Both the position numbers and the translations under genes were made by a program. DNA of 8,842 bases, from NCBI GenBank assembly GCA_002428045.1, contig DIZZ01000063.1:1-8842 (forward strand), given 5' to 3'. Positions 1 through 6,698 of this stretch are shown here, piece by piece. The notes beneath the pieces were generated by a model that saw nothing but the letters and a program-made list of their open reading frames with translations, was not told the DNA's origin and searched no databases. This stretch comes from Verrucomicrobia bacterium UBA6015 (GTDB lineage: Bacteria; Verrucomicrobiota; Kiritimatiellia; UBA8416). Positions within the stretch are counted from its first letter, which is position 1; each line of letters starts with the position of its first letter.

Positions 1-4
1 AAGA

Positions 5-919
5 ATGGCGGAGGCCATGATGCCCGCACTGGCGCACCTGCCTCCTTTCCATGGGGAGCCGGCTATTGTTTTCGATGGCTGGGATTCGGTCTCGAGCGGC
101 ATCATGCCACCGCATCCGCCGTTTACAGAAGAGGACTACCACCGCTATGGACATCGAGCCGTTGCCTATGGCGAAAGCGTCGCCCTGATGCATGCGCCTG
201 GGCTTCCGAATCCCAGCATCAGTGCCTATGATCGCAAAGCCCGGCATGGCGTTTTCTGGACGGCCAACGCCGATGAATTGTCAATCTACGAAAAAGCGGC
301 ACCGATGCAGACCCTCTTTCACTGGGCACTGGGGGAATTCGGATGGCAAATCGTCCATGCGGCGGCGGTAGGGAACGAGCCGGGCGGACTGCTCCTGGTG
401 GGGGGCACGGGGGCCGGGAAATCCACCACGGCGGTAAGCTGCCTCGACGGCAGTTGCCTGCGCTTCCTGTGCGACGACAAATGCCTGGTGCGTCTGGAGC
501 CGGAACCGCAGGCCTTCGCGCTGTTCAGCTCCGCCAAGATCAAAGCCGATATGCTGAACCGCTTCCCGCACTTGAGGGAACGACTGCAAGGATGGGATGA
601 TCATTTCAAGGCGGGCAAGGGACTGGTGTTCCTGCATCCCGATTTTTCCGACCGAATGATCCGCTCGTTCCCGATCAAGTCGCTCGTGATTCCACGCGTG
701 AAGCGTTGCGAACAAGCGCACATGCACCCCGCCTCGCCCGGAAAGCTCTTTATCGCGCTCGGCCCCAGCACCGCCATCTGGCTGCCGGGCGCGGAAGCGG
801 ACAACTACCGACTCACGGCGAACCTTACACGCCGCCTGCCGTGTCACGAACTGGACCTGGCACTGGCGTCGGATCGTAATACCGCAGCGCTGGTCGCCTT
901 GTTGAAGGAACTATCATGA
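5..919 (+). CDS. HPr-kinase-like serine kinase homologue (P-loop)
   Basis: This is probably a cytoplasmic ATP-dependent kinase related to the C-terminal domain of HPr kinase/phosphorylase. Such homologues are found near PqqD-like, RiPP and exopolysaccharide genes, where some phosphorylate a serine on a peptide. The sequence shows a histidine at residue 118 in a VHAAAVG stretch, a Walker A loop GGTGAGKST at residues 133-141, and the paired acidic residues D157-D158 in the position of the HPrK DD motif. The SSAKI stretch soon after is also typical of this subfamily. The N-terminal ~110 residues form a family-specific region. At about 300 aa the protein is near full length. ATGs at 5, 17 and 20 are all possible starts. 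GGAGG at 10-14 best serves the ATG at 20, and a start upstream of the window cannot be excluded. The stop overlaps the next start (ATGA), so it is coupled to GT-1. The substrate is not visible. Membership of the fold is secure; the reaction is inferred. Confidence 0.82.
   Translation: MAEAMMPALAHLPPFHGEPAIVFDGWDSVSSGIMPPHPPFTEEDYHRYGHRAVAYGESVALMHAPGLPNPSISAYDRKARHGVFWTANADELSIYEKAAPMQTLFHWALGEFGWQIVHAAAVGNEPGGLLLVGGTGAGKSTTAVSCLDGSCLRFLCDDKCLVRLEPEPQAFALFSSAKIKADMLNRFPHLRERLQGWDDHFKAGKGLVFLHPDFSDRMIRSFPIKSLVIPRVKRCEQAHMHPASPGKLFIALGPSTAIWLPGAEADNYRLTANLTRRLPCHELDLALASDRNTAALVALLKELS
10..14 (+). promoter_or_regulatory. Possible Shine-Dalgarno for the kinase
   Basis: GGAGG lies 5 nt before the ATG at 20. 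This favours a start at 20 over the ATG at 5, which lies upstream of the site. It could be fortuitous if the true start is outside the window. Confidence 0.4.
904..910 (+). promoter_or_regulatory. Ribosome binding site of GT-1
   Basis: GAAGGAA lies inside the end of the kinase gene, 5 nt before the ATG at 916. With the ATGA overlap this supports coupled translation of kinase and GT-1 and fixes the GT-1 start. Confidence 0.7.
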
Positions 920-1620
920 CGGCATATCCATTAGTCAGCGTGATCATTCCGGTGTTCAACACGGAGCGTTATCTTGGGGATTGCCTTTGCAGCGTTTTTG
1001 CACAGGACTACCGTCCGATTGAGGTCATCGTGGTGGACGACGGTTCAACCGACGACAGCGCAAGCATCGCGCATTCATTTAAGGAAGCCATCTGCATCCG
1101 TCAGGAACACCAAGGCGCGTCTGCTGCCCGAAATGCGGGGATTGCTTGTGCCCACGGTGATATGATCGCATTCCAGGATGCAGATGATTTCTGGCTTCCG
1201 AACAAATTGACGGTGCAGGTCAACTGGCTGCTTGCCCACCCCGAAATCGGCTACCTCGCCGCCCATTTTACCAATTTTCTCGAGGACGGTGTTCCTCGCC
1301 CGTCATGGATTGAAGCGCATCAATTGAATGAACCGCAAAAAGGAGGACTCTCAACCCTTATCAGCCGCCGTAGTGTCTTCGACAAAGCCGGGCTTTTCGA
1401 TCCTGCACAGAAAGAGGGCGCTGATCTGGACTGGAGCCTGAGGGCCCGTGATGCTGGCTTTGCTGCGGTTGCCATTCCCGATGTGTTGATGCGACGCCGG
1501 ATTCACGGTGGCAATCTTTCCCATCAGTGGCAAGGCGGGACGGCGCTCCTCATCAAATCACTGAAGGCATCGCTTGATCGTCGGCGAGCCTCAGGGAATG
1601 GCGTCGGCCAGTACACATAG
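916..1620 (+). CDS. Family 2 glycosyltransferase (GT-1)
   Basis: This is a soluble GT-A fold glycosyltransferase that would transfer a sugar from a nucleotide-sugar donor; donor and acceptor are unknown. The N-terminus SVIIPVFN (residues 8-15) and VVDDGSTD (39-46) form the nucleotide-binding half. DADD at residues 88-91 is the metal-binding motif. The usual ED pair is replaced by AD: A169-D170, followed by L-D-W. An RRRIHGGN stretch (193-200) is the local form of the conserved R-x-H-x-x-N motif, and a basic helix ends the protein. I see no membrane segment. At 234 aa it is short and lacks the C-terminal extensions of many GT2 enzymes, like all its neighbours here. It overlaps the kinase stop by ATGA, which links the two functionally. 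It is followed at once by the epimerase remnant. Confidence 0.9.
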   Translation: MTAYPLVSVIIPVFNTERYLGDCLCSVFAQDYRPIEVIVVDDGSTDDSASIAHSFKEAICIRQEHQGASAARNAGIACAHGDMIAFQDADDFWLPNKLTVQVNWLLAHPEIGYLAAHFTNFLEDGVPRPSWIEAHQLNEPQKGGLSTLISRRSVFDKAGLFDPAQKEGADLDWSLRARDAGFAAVAIPDVLMRRRIHGGNLSHQWQGGTALLIKSLKASLDRRRASGNGVGQYT

Positions 1621-1622
1621 GG

Positions 1623-1946
1623 ATGCCGCCGATGATGAAAACAACAGAAAATAATAACGGAAGTCCTGCGGGGCTTGACACCGTGGTACACTTGGCCGCT
1701 GATCCACGTTACGAGGCGCCATGGGATGGTCTCCTGAAGAATAACATTGAAGGAGCCTATCGTGTTTTTGAGGCCGCGCTAGCGACTGGCTGCCGCCGTG
1801 TCGTATTCGCCAGCAGTACACATGCTGTTCTGGGGAATCCCCTGGACGATGTTGTTGAGTTGGCCCGCCGCAACGGCAAGCGCGTTATCAGGAATATGGT
1901 TTGCAAAGGCTATCGGCGACGGAAGCGTCTATTAAAGCAGTTTTAA
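1623..1946 (+). pseudogene. NAD-dependent epimerase/dehydratase fragment
   Basis: An ORF of 107 codons begins 3 nt after GT-1. Residues about 17-55 (LDTVVHLAADP, then APWDGLL, NNIEGAYRVFEAA and RRVVFASSTHAV) closely resemble the middle of extended short-chain dehydrogenases such as sugar-nucleotide or uronate dehydrogenases and epimerases. The N-terminal Rossmann GxxGxxG segment is absent, because only about 16 unrelated residues precede the homology. The catalytic Y-x-x-x-K region is also missing: after the SST serine/threonine motif the reading frame continues into about 50 residues I do not recognise. Whole epimerases are about 300 aa, so this is a truncated remnant that could not bind NAD or catalyse. 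An expressed small protein cannot be excluded, since the ORF is open. It suggests that a sugar-precursor gene was lost here. Confidence 0.7.
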
Positions 1947-1969
1947 TAACGATTAATTGGATGAGGAAT

Positions 1970-2665
1970 ATGCAGAAACCCAAAGAACACGCAGAAACCG
2001 TGTCGGTCATTATACCAGTGTATAACGGCGAGCGCTACCTCGCCGAGGCAATTCAAAGCATCGTGACCCAGGCGCCTTTACCGAACGAGATCATCATCGT
2101 GGATGACGGCTCAACCGATGGTTCTGCCAGCGTGGTGACTACCTTGGCGGTAAGTTCCCCCGTTGCCATCCGGTACGTTTTGCAACCCAATCAAGGCCCT
2201 TCGGCGGCACGCAACCATGGACTGCGCCTCGCGACCGGTGCGCTGATCGCCTTTATTGACGCAGATGACCTGTGGGGACAGGACAAACTCGCCAAGGGTA
2301 TGGCCTATTTGCGCGAGAATCCAGATGTACTTATCATTCGAGGGCTTGTGCAGATGTTCGAGGTTATCGACACAAGGGTTGTGCCAATCGATCAACCGTG
2401 TCAAGGTGTGCTTCTGGGGTGTCATCTTTTCCGGCGGGAAGTCTTCGACATCGTTGGTTCGTTTGACGAGAGCATGCGTTTAGGCGAAGACCTCGATTGG
2501 TATCTTCGGGCATCCGAGCATGGAATAAAGAACCCCGTCTTGATGCAAACCTCGCTCTGGTACCGTAAGCACGACACCAACATCTGGTTTGGTCGGAAAC
2601 ACCCTAAAAACACAGCGATGAGTGTCATCAAAAAGCATCTGGACCGTATGCGCAGCAAGTCATGA
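1970..2665 (+). CDS. Family 2 glycosyltransferase (GT-2)
   Basis: This is a soluble GT2 glycosyltransferase of unknown donor and acceptor. It has SVIIPVYNG at 12-20, VDDGSTD at 44-50, DADD at 97-100, the acidic pair E173-D174 followed by L-D-W, and YRKHDTN at 198-204, then a basic C-terminal helix. By eye it is about 60 percent identical to GT-6 (5873-6592) along its whole length, including the unusual segments IIRG and VQMFEV, so the two are recent paralogues. I place the start at the ATG at 1970 because it matches the start of GT-6 and has GAGG at 1963-1966, although the spacing is tight. The in-frame ATG at 1961 is an alternative. Longer in-frame starts overlap the epimerase remnant and have no homology. 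The gap to the next gene is 19 nt. Confidence 0.88.
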   Translation: MQKPKEHAETVSVIIPVYNGERYLAEAIQSIVTQAPLPNEIIIVDDGSTDGSASVVTTLAVSSPVAIRYVLQPNQGPSAARNHGLRLATGALIAFIDADDLWGQDKLAKGMAYLRENPDVLIIRGLVQMFEVIDTRVVPIDQPCQGVLLGCHLFRREVFDIVGSFDESMRLGEDLDWYLRASEHGIKNPVLMQTSLWYRKHDTNIWFGRKHPKNTAMSVIKKHLDRMRSKS

Positions 2666-2684
2666 TTGGTCGGAAATCGAGAAA

Positions 2685-3737
2685 ATGTCAGATAACCTTC
2701 AGGTCCGCCCCCTTGCCACGCATGAATATAACCGGTGGAACCGCCTGGTTGCCGAGGCGCCGTCGGGAAGCCCGTACGCTCGGACAGACTACCTGACGGT
2801 GTTGAGCGAGACGACTGGCGACAGATTCTCCTGCCTTGGTGTTTTTCATGGCGAAGAATTAGTGGGCGGATGTCCGCTATATTTCAGGAGAAGCAAAGTC
2901 GGAGATCAGGTCATACGCCGCCCGTTGCTTGCCTGTCTCAGCCCCGTCATCCGTGAGGTTCCATCCAAAAGCCCGCACCGCCGTGCTTCGAGGCAGTTAG
3001 CCGTGCTATGTTCCCTGGCGAACTATCTCAAGACCGTTGATTGCGCGCATATGGTCTTGGTATTCAGTCCTGCGTTAAGCGACATCCGCCCGTTTCAATC
3101 CGCCGGGTGGACGGTTCGCCCTGAATACAGCTTCCTGATCGATCTTAGCGACATGGAAGCGGCGTGGAATCGAGTCGATCATAATCAAGCACGCCTGATC
3201 CGCCGGGCAGAAGCAGCGGGATTGGTCATCACGAATGACGATGATTTTGACAGTTTCTTCCGGTTGCACATCGAGATCCATAAGCGCAAGCAAGCAACGA
3301 TCTACCTCCCAGAGGAAAAATTCAGAGCCTACTTTAATCGACTGAAGGCCCTGAATCTGTGCCGCCTTTATCATGCACGTCTTCCGAATGGAAAGGCCAT
3401 CGCCAGCCAACTCGTCCTGACGGGACCGCACCCCGTGACGCATACCGTCTGCGCTGGTTCTGATGCGGACTATTTATCGCTGGGAGGGAATCCGTTCCTG
3501 CGATGGAAGGTGTGCGAATCCCTCTCCGCCATAGGCTATCGAGCCAATGATTTGTCGGGTGCCCCATATCCACACGACGTCAGCCGCTTCAAAAGCCAGT
3601 TGGGAGCCGAGCTCGTGCTTAACTGGATTGCCGTCAGGCCGGAGACCCTCCGCTATCGCGCATACAAGCGTATAATCCACCTCGTTCGAAAATTCGCACG
3701 ACATCGGAAAATCACTTTTAAAAAAGGAGTATTCTGA
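2685..3737 (+). CDS. FemAB-like / GNAT-fold acyltransferase
   Basis: This is probably a cytoplasmic acyl- or aminoacyltransferase of the Acetyltransf_6/FemAB-related group, about 350 aa. Members of this group modify cell-wall precursors, polysaccharide sugars or small molecules; the acceptor here is unknown. The sequence shows the usual two-lobed layout. The first lobe contains GVFHGEELVGGCPLYF (about residues 46-62). A basic segment NQARLIRRAEAAG at about 167-179 matches the R-x-x-R-x-A-x-x-x-G hallmark. The second lobe ends with FKSQLGAEL at about 302-310, also typical. The start at 2685 is preferred. An ATG at 2622 in the same frame lies inside GT-2 and would add 21 residues without family resemblance. 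The stop overlaps the next gene as TGATG, so it is coupled to GT-3. It could acylate a sugar laid down by the neighbouring transferases. The fold is fairly sure, the chemistry is not. Confidence 0.75.
   Translation: MSDNLQVRPLATHEYNRWNRLVAEAPSGSPYARTDYLTVLSETTGDRFSCLGVFHGEELVGGCPLYFRRSKVGDQVIRRPLLACLSPVIREVPSKSPHRRASRQLAVLCSLANYLKTVDCAHMVLVFSPALSDIRPFQSAGWTVRPEYSFLIDLSDMEAAWNRVDHNQARLIRRAEAAGLVITNDDDFDSFFRLHIEIHKRKQATIYLPEEKFRAYFNRLKALNLCRLYHARLPNGKAIASQLVLTGPHPVTHTVCAGSDADYLSLGGNPFLRWKVCESLSAIGYRANDLSGAPYPHDVSRFKSQLGAELVLNWIAVRPETLRYRAYKRIIHLVRKFARHRKITFKKGVF
3723..3729 (+). promoter_or_regulatory. Ribosome binding site of GT-3
   Basis: AAAGGAG lies in an A-rich run at the end of the acyltransferase gene, 7 nt before the ATG at 3737. 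It is a strong site. With the TGATG stop/start overlap it fixes the GT-3 start. Confidence 0.8.
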
Positions 3738-4447
3738 TGACGATCAGTGTAATCATGGCAGCATATAACCATGGCAAATATATACGCACCGCCTTGGAAA
3801 GTATCCTCCAGCAACCTTATTCACAAATGGAAATCGTGGTTGTTGATGACGGATCGACCGATGCTACGGAAGCGGTCGTTCGCGGCTTGATTCAGAAATC
3901 GGTGATACCTATCCATTACCTGAAGCAGGCCAATCAGGGACAAGCAGCGGCGTTTAATGTCGCGTTGCGCCAAGTCCGAGGCGAGGTCATTGCGTTTCTC
4001 GACGCGGACGATTTGTGGCCGCCGAGTCGTCTGCCGAGCCAACTGTCCTTGTTTAACCAGAGCGAGCCTTCGGGAACTTCGAAAATCGGCATTGTGTTGG
4101 GGCGGAAAGAGTATTTTTCCGATGGAATTCACGTGAATCCCATCGAATTGGCGAATGCCAATCAGCGTGCAGTTCACTATTGCCTCGCCGCATCACTCAT
4201 CGCCCGGTGGGTATTTGATTCGGTTGGTGAATTCGACGGATCGGTTGGCTTTTGTGCAGACTGGGACTGGTTTGCAAGGGCACGAGAAATGGGAATCCCT
4301 ACGCAGCCGGATCCGCGTGTCACCGTATTGGGTCGCATTCATGGATCAAACATCACCCAGAACCGGACACGTGGAAATCACTTTGCAGCGCTGATGCTTA
4401 AGAAACATAAGGATCGCCTAGCCAACCGGCAAAAGGAGGACGCCTGA
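3737..4447 (+). CDS. Family 2 glycosyltransferase (GT-3)
   Basis: This is a soluble GT2 glycosyltransferase and the most divergent of the series. It starts MTISVIMAAYNHGKY, with VVDDGSTD at 35-42 and DADD at 89-92. The acidic motif is A174-D175-W-D-W, lacking the usual glutamate but keeping the aspartate. GRIHGSN near the C-terminus is its version of the R-x-H-x-x-N motif. The loop between DADD and the acidic motif is longer than in GT-1, with an insertion around GTSKIGIVLGRKEYF. The C-terminus is lysine- and arginine-rich. It overlaps the acyltransferase stop by TGATG and is followed after 2 nt by GT-4. Its divergence suggests a different donor or acceptor from the GT-2/GT-6 pair. Confidence 0.88.
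   Translation: MTISVIMAAYNHGKYIRTALESILQQPYSQMEIVVVDDGSTDATEAVVRGLIQKSVIPIHYLKQANQGQAAAFNVALRQVRGEVIAFLDADDLWPPSRLPSQLSLFNQSEPSGTSKIGIVLGRKEYFSDGIHVNPIELANANQRAVHYCLAASLIARWVFDSVGEFDGSVGFCADWDWFARAREMGIPTQPDPRVTVLGRIHGSNITQNRTRGNHFAALMLKKHKDRLANRQKEDA
4432..4439 (+). promoter_or_regulatory. Ribosome binding site of GT-4
   Basis: AAAGGAGG at the end of GT-3 lies 10 nt before the TTG at 4450. It is strong but slightly distant. A CTG at 4444 is in frame and 4 nt away, so the exact start is uncertain. Confidence 0.6.
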
Positions 4448-4449
4448 TC

Positions 4450-5184
4450 TTGAGTGCCGTACGAGAACTTCTCAGTGTCATCGTTCCCGTGTGGAACAAT
4501 GCCGATACGCTGGCCGCAAGCCTTGCCAGCATCACCGAACAGGACTACGCCGCGCTGGAAATTATCGTGGTCGATGATGGATCCACTGACGGGAGTGCTG
4601 CTATTGCACGCCAGTTCGGGGTCGTCTGCATCCGGCAGGAAAACGCAGGACCATCCGCCGCACGCAACCGCGGATTACTGGCAGCAAGTGGCAAGCTGAT
4701 CAGTTTTTTGGATGCCGATGACCGCTGGCCGGCCGGGCGAGTTCAACATCACCTGTCCATCTTAGCAGATGCCCCCGCCACAGATATGGTCATCGGCACG
4801 ACACGAACCATCTTCCTTCCGGCGCCCTCCGGAGAAGCGGCTCATCCGCCGTTGCCTGCGCCACTTATTCAGCAAAATCTGGGTTCCATAACCCTCCGAC
4901 GTACCGCCTTTGACAAGGTCGGACGATTGAATCCTTCCTTGCGTGTGGGAGAGGACAAGGATTGGTTTAAGCGGGCGTTGGCAGCAGGGCTTCAAATCCG
5001 CATGACACCCACCGTGGCATTGGAGTATTACCAGCGCAGGGGAAGTCTGACATTTGGAACCATCGACCCTGCGCGCGGATTCCTTGCCGCCCTGCACGAC
5101 AGCCTCCAGCGCAGGCGCAGGGCCGCAGTAACCTCACCATCAGCAACCCCACCGGCAACCGAGGCAACACCAGGAGATCGATGA
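4450..5184 (+). CDS. Family 2 glycosyltransferase (GT-4)
   Basis: This is a soluble GT2 glycosyltransferase with SVIVPVWNN at 9-17, VVDDGSTD at 40-47, DADD at 88-91 and the acidic pair E168-D169 followed by K-D-W. The R-x-H-x-x-N motif is degenerate here (YQRRGSLTFG). The start is a TTG at 4450, as no ATG or GTG is suitably placed and the family N-terminus begins within eight residues of it. The last ~18 residues are rich in proline, threonine and alanine (SPSATPPATEATPG), unlike the compact ends of the other copies. This tail may be a read-on into former spacer sequence. The stop overlaps the GT-5 start (ATGATG). Donor and acceptor are unknown. Confidence 0.87.
   Translation: MSAVRELLSVIVPVWNNADTLAASLASITEQDYAALEIIVVDDGSTDGSAAIARQFGVVCIRQENAGPSAARNRGLLAASGKLISFLDADDRWPAGRVQHHLSILADAPATDMVIGTTRTIFLPAPSGEAAHPPLPAPLIQQNLGSITLRRTAFDKVGRLNPSLRVGEDKDWFKRALAAGLQIRMTPTVALEYYQRRGSLTFGTIDPARGFLAALHDSLQRRRRAAVTSPSATPPATEATPGDR
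5172..5176 (+). promoter_or_regulatory. Ribosome binding site of GT-5
   Basis: AGGAG lies 4 nt before the ATG at 5181 and 7 nt before the adjacent ATG at 5184. The second start has the better spacing. Choosing it removes one methionine only. Confidence 0.6.
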
Positions 5185-5876
5185 TGCATGAACATTACCC
5201 TGAGGAAACCGTTTCCGTTGTCGTGCCCGTATATAATGGCGAATGCTATCTGGCCGAGGCATTGCAAAGTATTATCCAGCAAACCAAGCCCGCACACGAA
5301 ATTATCGTGGTTGATGATGGATCGACCGATAATAGTCCGAGCATAGCCGCAACAACCCCTGGGGTTCGCGTCCTGCGCATGGTGCATGGCGGGCTCAGTG
5401 CTGCACTGAATCTCGGCATCCAACATGCAACCGCCGATTTTTATGCATTTTTGGATGCCGATGACCGATGGCTGCCCGATAAATTGGAACGTCAGCTCAA
5501 CGTCCTGCGAGACCGGCCGACATTGGACATGGTGTTTGGGCATGCTCAACAATTTTCGATCCAACGCACAGAAACCGGCACAAAAGAGGTTTTCGGAGAT
5601 CCCCAGCCAGCGGTACACAAGTCTTCGATGCTGACCCGCCGCGCAGCATTTCATCGGGTCGGTTGGTTTAGCGAGGGCGGAAATCGCCATGATTTTGTCG
5701 ACTGGTATGCCCGCGCCATCGAGCAGGGGCTGAAAAGTGCAATGCTACAGGAGGTCATGTTCGAAAGGAGGGTGCATGAGGTGAATATGGGAAGGACGAA
5801 TAAAGCCGGACAACAGCAAAGCTATTTCAACGCCCTGCGTGCAACCCTCCACCGCCGCCAGCCATCCAAATCATGA
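5181..5876 (+). CDS. Family 2 glycosyltransferase (GT-5)
   Basis: This is a soluble GT2 glycosyltransferase. It shows SVVVPVYNGE at 12-21, VVDDGSTD at 43-50 and DADD at 92-95. The acidic motif is unusual: H170-D171-F-V-D-W in place of E-D-x-D-W, so the glutamate is replaced by histidine and one residue is inserted before the D-W. The RRVHEVN stretch is its version of the R-x-H-x-x-N motif. The N-terminal half is close at nucleotide level to GT-4 and GT-6 around the VDDGSTD codons, a sign of shared duplication or gene conversion. The start overlaps GT-4 and the stop overlaps GT-6 (ATGA), so three genes in a row are coupled. Donor and acceptor are unknown; whether the changed acidic motif alters activity is not known. 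Confidence 0.88.
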   Translation: MMHEHYPEETVSVVVPVYNGECYLAEALQSIIQQTKPAHEIIVVDDGSTDNSPSIAATTPGVRVLRMVHGGLSAALNLGIQHATADFYAFLDADDRWLPDKLERQLNVLRDRPTLDMVFGHAQQFSIQRTETGTKEVFGDPQPAVHKSSMLTRRAAFHRVGWFSEGGNRHDFVDWYARAIEQGLKSAMLQEVMFERRVHEVNMGRTNKAGQQQSYFNALRATLHRRQPSKS

Positions 5877-6592
5877 AAAAACCAACCATCAGTGTGATTG
5901 TGCCCGTGTATAATGGCGAACGCTTTTTGGCCGAGGCTATTCAAAGCGTCTTGGCTCAAGCCATCCTGCCGGACGAAATCATCGTTGTGGACGATGGCTC
6001 CACCGACAGCTCCGCCAACGTGGCGGCAGCGCTGGCGTCCACCTCGCCCGTACCCATCCAGTACGTCGTGCAAACCAATCAGGGGCCCTCGTCCGCACGC
6101 AATCATGGACTGCGCCTTGCAACCGGCGATTTGCTTGCCTTTATCGATGCGGACGATCTGTGGGAGCGGAACAAGCTATTTACACAGGCGTCCTATTTGA
6201 ATGAACATCCGGAGATCTTGATCATTCGGGGCATGGTTCAGATGTTCGAAGTTTGTGATGGAAAAGTGACCCCCATCGACGATCCTTGGCATGGGGCTAA
6301 TCTGGGGTGTTCCCTCTTTCGGCGAAAGGCGTTTGAGATCGTCGGCCCGTTTGACGAGGCGATGCGCTTGGCCGAAGACCTCGACTGGTTCCTGCGGGCT
6401 TCAGAGCGTAGTGTATCTCAACGCGTGCTGCAATGCACCTCACTTTGGTATCGAAAGCATGATAACAACATCTGGCTTGGCCGTCCAAAAACAAGGATTC
6501 CAGCGCTCGGTGCCATAAAAAATCATTTGGATCGCCAAAGACGCTGCGCAGCACTGGCGAAATCAGCGAACGATGGTGGCGGTTCTTCATAA
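5873..6592 (+). CDS. Family 2 glycosyltransferase (GT-6)
   Basis: This is a soluble GT2 glycosyltransferase with SVIVPVYNGE at 7-16, VVDDGSTD at 38-45, DADD at 92-95, the acidic pair E168-D169 followed by L-D-W, and YRKHDNN near the C-terminus. It is the close paralogue of GT-2: the two share IIRG, VQMFEV, the LGC and FRR blocks and the WYRKHD segment, and about 60 percent overall by eye. The start overlaps GT-5 by ATGA and has no visible Shine-Dalgarno sequence, so translation probably depends on coupling. A third copy of the same subtype survives as a relic at about 8708-8795. It is the last intact gene of the uninterrupted array; an intergenic hairpin follows its stop. Donor and acceptor are unknown. 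Confidence 0.9.
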   Translation: MKKPTISVIVPVYNGERFLAEAIQSVLAQAILPDEIIVVDDGSTDSSANVAAALASTSPVPIQYVVQTNQGPSSARNHGLRLATGDLLAFIDADDLWERNKLFTQASYLNEHPEILIIRGMVQMFEVCDGKVTPIDDPWHGANLGCSLFRRKAFEIVGPFDEAMRLAEDLDWFLRASERSVSQRVLQCTSLWYRKHDNNIWLGRPKTRIPALGAIKNHLDRQRRCAALAKSANDGGGSS

Positions 6593-6606
6593 AAACAGGT
6601 CAAGCT

Positions 6607-6631
6607 GCGGACGCGAGCCCTCGCGTACCGC
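6607..6631 (+). other. Strong GC-rich hairpin after GT-6
   Basis: The arms GCGG-ACGCGAG (6607-6617) and CTCGCGT-A-CCGC (6620-6631) can pair over 11 bp with one bulged A at 6627 and a 2-nt loop. It starts 14 nt after the GT-6 stop. No T-run follows, so it is not a canonical intrinsic terminator. An alternative hairpin CCGCTCAGCGG (6628-6638) shares its 3' arm and would compete with it. A role in mRNA 3' end stability or attenuation is an inference. Confidence 0.55.
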
Positions 6632-6658
6632 TCAGCGGATCCGAATAATGCTAGCTAT

Positions 6659-6687
6659 GTCGCCATATTCGGCCCGATAATGGCGAC
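6659..6687. promoter_or_regulatory. 29-bp imperfect palindrome, possible operator
   Basis: The outer arms GTCGCCAT (6659-6666) and ATGGCGAC (6680-6687) are perfect complements. The inner arms TCGG (6669-6672) and CCGA (6674-6677) also pair around the C at 6673. Twelve of 14 pairs match. It lies just before a TATAAT box (6693-6698) and would cover the -35 area, as a repressor site would. It could equally act as an RNA hairpin or be a chance or mobile-element end. Confidence 0.5.
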
Positions 6688-6698
6688 GGGGTTATAAT
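6668..6698 (+). promoter_or_regulatory. Possible promoter of the ATPase gene
   Basis: A perfect -10 hexamer TATAAT is at 6693-6698, 39 nt before the ATG at 6738. No good -35 box is seen at the right distance; the best candidate is TTCGGC at 6668-6673, with a long 19-nt spacer. Two direct copies of GATATAT (6705-6711 and 6717-6723) lie between -10 and the start. Confidence 0.4.

Noticed and set aside
281..847. Long reverse-strand ORF opposite the kinase
   Set aside because: It lies wholly inside a clearly coding kinase on the + strand and its translation shows no recognisable domain.
1901..1969. Longer start for GT-2
   Set aside because: The extra residues overlap the epimerase remnant and are absent from the close paralogue GT-6, which begins at the equivalent of 1970.
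2622..2684. Longer start for the acyltransferase
   Set aside because: It would overlap GT-2 by 44 nt and the added residues do not resemble the family N-terminus.
5028..5690. 220-codon reverse-strand ORF across GT-4 and GT-5
   Set aside because: It spans two genuine GT2 genes and their overlap, and its translation has no family features. It is a shadow of the codon pattern.
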